Source: Planctomycetaceae bacterium
GTDB lineage: Bacteria > Planctomycetota > Planctomycetia > Pirellulales > Thermoguttaceae
Reading direction: 5' to 3'
Assembly (NCBI GenBank): GCA_031276415.1
Contig: JAISNF010000233.1
Coordinates: 1 to 5,923, forward strand
Length of the DNA: 5,923 nucleotides
Shown: positions 4,724-5,923 of the stretch, in pieces
How positions within the stretch are numbered: the stretch's first letter is position 1
How the letters are laid out: each line of letters starts with the position of its first letter
Notes under the pieces: model-generated
Databases searched by the model: none
Told to the model about the DNA's origin: nothing
Seen by the model: the letters and a program-made list of their open reading frames with translations, nothing else
Position numbers and translations under genes: made by a program

Positions 4724-5923
4724 TTATTCTAGTGGGTTGAATACGAATCCGGCAATGAGTTTCGGGTAAAAGTAGGTGCTTTTTGCAGGCATTCGGTCGC
4801 CAAGCATACTCAACGATTTGATGTGCTCAACCGTCGCCGGCATCACCAACGCCGCTAATTCATAATCGCCCCGCTTCAGTTCCGTAATAATATCCTCAAC
4901 CCGATGAACATACGTTGGCTTCGGATAATTCTTATTTTCAAGAAGCGTTTCGATAATCAGGCTATGCAACAAACTAACCCCAAGTTCACACCATTCAGGA
5001 TGATGCCCCTCCGCTGTTGCAGTCATTTTATCACGCCCCAATTGAGTCAATGTCGTCAGTAACCACTTTCCGTCCCTCACTGCGTACAAACCAATTGCAT
5101 CTTGCCGTTTTTCCCCTTCAATACGCTGCCAAACCTGATAGGCTGCATCAGGACTGTTGCCGATTTCTTCCGTTGTAAAATAATCTCCAAGTTTTGTTTT
5201 AATCTCTTCACTGGAAAATTTCGGCAAGCCCGAAAACAAACGGTGAGTCGGCAATACAAGAAGTCCGGGATCCTCCATCGCAACACAAACCATCAGTACA
5301 TAATTTGCCGGATGATTACTCGTCAATAACCCCATATCGTCCACCTGCATCCGGTAATTACACGCCGTTTCGTAACGATGATGCCCGTCAGCAATAAAAA
5401 TCGGTTTAGACGCCATCCCTTCGACAACCGCCGTAATCGTTTCATGATCGTCAACCACCCACATCCGGTTAATAACCCCAAGATGATCAACCGCCTCAAT
5501 AAATGGAACATTTTTCGCTTCAATAACATTTTCAAGATGCCGCTGAACAATATTTTCTTCATCAGGATAAAGTCCAAATATCTGACTGAAATTCATTTTA
5601 CACGCAGTCATTAACATCAACCGATCAAGTTTTGGAGCGTTCATCGTCATTTCGTGCGGATAAACCATTCCGTAACCAAAAGGAACCGCCCGACAAACAC
5701 ACATAAATCCCTTGCGCGTATATTGCCGACCGGATATTTCAAAAATCTGATGATATACGTAAATCGCCGGCTTTTCCTCTTGAACAATAATTTTTTCATT
5801 TTTCCATTCAGTCAGCGTTTGAGCGGTTCGTGTGTAACGATTATCCGCCTCACTGTCGGTAGGTGAAATTTTGTTCAGAATAAGCCGAACCACATTGTTC
5901 GGATGACGCGCATAAAGTTCATC
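4724..5923 (-). CDS. DUF1015 family protein (COG4198-like), N-terminus beyond the window
   Basis: The frame is open to the window edge, giving 399 residues, and the GTG at 5893 is internal. The first visible residues, DELYARHPNNVVRL, match the middle of the family's N-terminal region, so I infer that roughly 50-70 residues are missing. Landmarks are IFGLYPDEEN (near 5581-5552), the family motif DGHHRYETA (5389-5363), PTHRLF, a HHPEWCELGVSLLH segment, and the conserved end KSTYFYPKLIAGFVFNPLE. The biochemical role is not established to my knowledge. Relatives have been labelled ParB-like, and in other bacteria I recall them beside serine-biosynthesis genes. DGHHR resembles the phosphate-binding motif of ParB/sulfiredoxin-fold proteins such as archaeal serine kinase, so a phosphotransfer role is a guess. 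It is probably cytoplasmic. The stop is TAA at 4724-4726. It shares dnaK's orientation but is separated from it by about 770 nt and is not in its operon. Confidence 0.9.
   Translation of the reverse strand, partial: DELYARHPNNVVRLILNKISPTDSEADNRYTRTAQTLTEWKNEKIIVQEEKPAIYVYHQIFEISGRQYTRKGFMCVCRAVPFGYGMVYPHEMTMNAPKLDRLMLMTACKMNFSQIFGLYPDEENIVQRHLENVIEAKNVPFIEAVDHLGVINRMWVVDDHETITAVVEGMASKPIFIADGHHRYETACNYRMQVDDMGLLTSNHPANYVLMVCVAMEDPGLLVLPTHRLFSGLPKFSSEEIKTKLGDYFTTEEIGNSPDAAYQVWQRIEGEKRQDAIGLYAVRDGKWLLTTLTQLGRDKMTATAEGHHPEWCELGVSLLHSLIIETLLENKNYPKPTYVHRVEDIITELKRGDYELAALVMPATVEHIKSLSMLGDRMPAKSTYFYPKLIAGFVFNPLE

Noticed and set aside
5077..5866. Frames of 69-84 codons overlapping the DUF1015 gene
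   Set aside because: They are shadows of the conserved DUF1015 reading frame and have no independent support.

Overview
The window looks like a piece of an AT-rich bacterial chromosome, most likely from the Planctomycetota. That placement is an inference from remembered protein resemblance: the DnaK, the APH-fold protein and the DUF1015 protein all read like planctomycete homologues, and no database search was run. The three main genes are separated by long AT-rich intergenic stretches that hold palindromic repeats and several hairpins.

Layout. Positions 1-374 contain one copy of a palindromic repeat family, then nothing recognisable except a weak promoter candidate. At 375-467 is a 30-codon ORF with a good ribosome binding site. 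It overlaps the start of a 367-residue APH/choline-kinase-fold protein (454-1557, +) in another frame, at a CTT-TAA junction that would allow +1 slippage. From 1558 to 2038 there is a second repeat copy with an unusually long central spacer, a half copy, and a bidirectional intrinsic terminator shared by the convergent genes. A complete dnaK lies on the minus strand (2039-3955). Its upstream region (3956-4133) has a hairpin next to the ribosome binding site and a very good match to a sigma-54 promoter, and no CIRCE element. A third repeat copy follows (4248-4396). Next is a plus-strand promoter, a run of competing hairpins and an intrinsic terminator (4420-4610), which together suggest an undescribed small RNA. 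An 86-bp palindrome (4628-4713) then separates this from a DUF1015-family gene (4724 to the window edge, minus strand), whose N-terminus lies outside the window.

How the genes relate. Nothing indicates one pathway. dnaK is a stand-alone chaperone gene without grpE or dnaJ beside it in this window. The APH-like protein appears to lack the catalytic aspartate of its fold. The DUF1015 protein carries a DGHHR motif. The most novel material is non-coding: the candidate small RNA, the sigma-54-like dnaK promoter, the palindromic repeat family, and the overlapping reading frames at the start of the APH-like gene.
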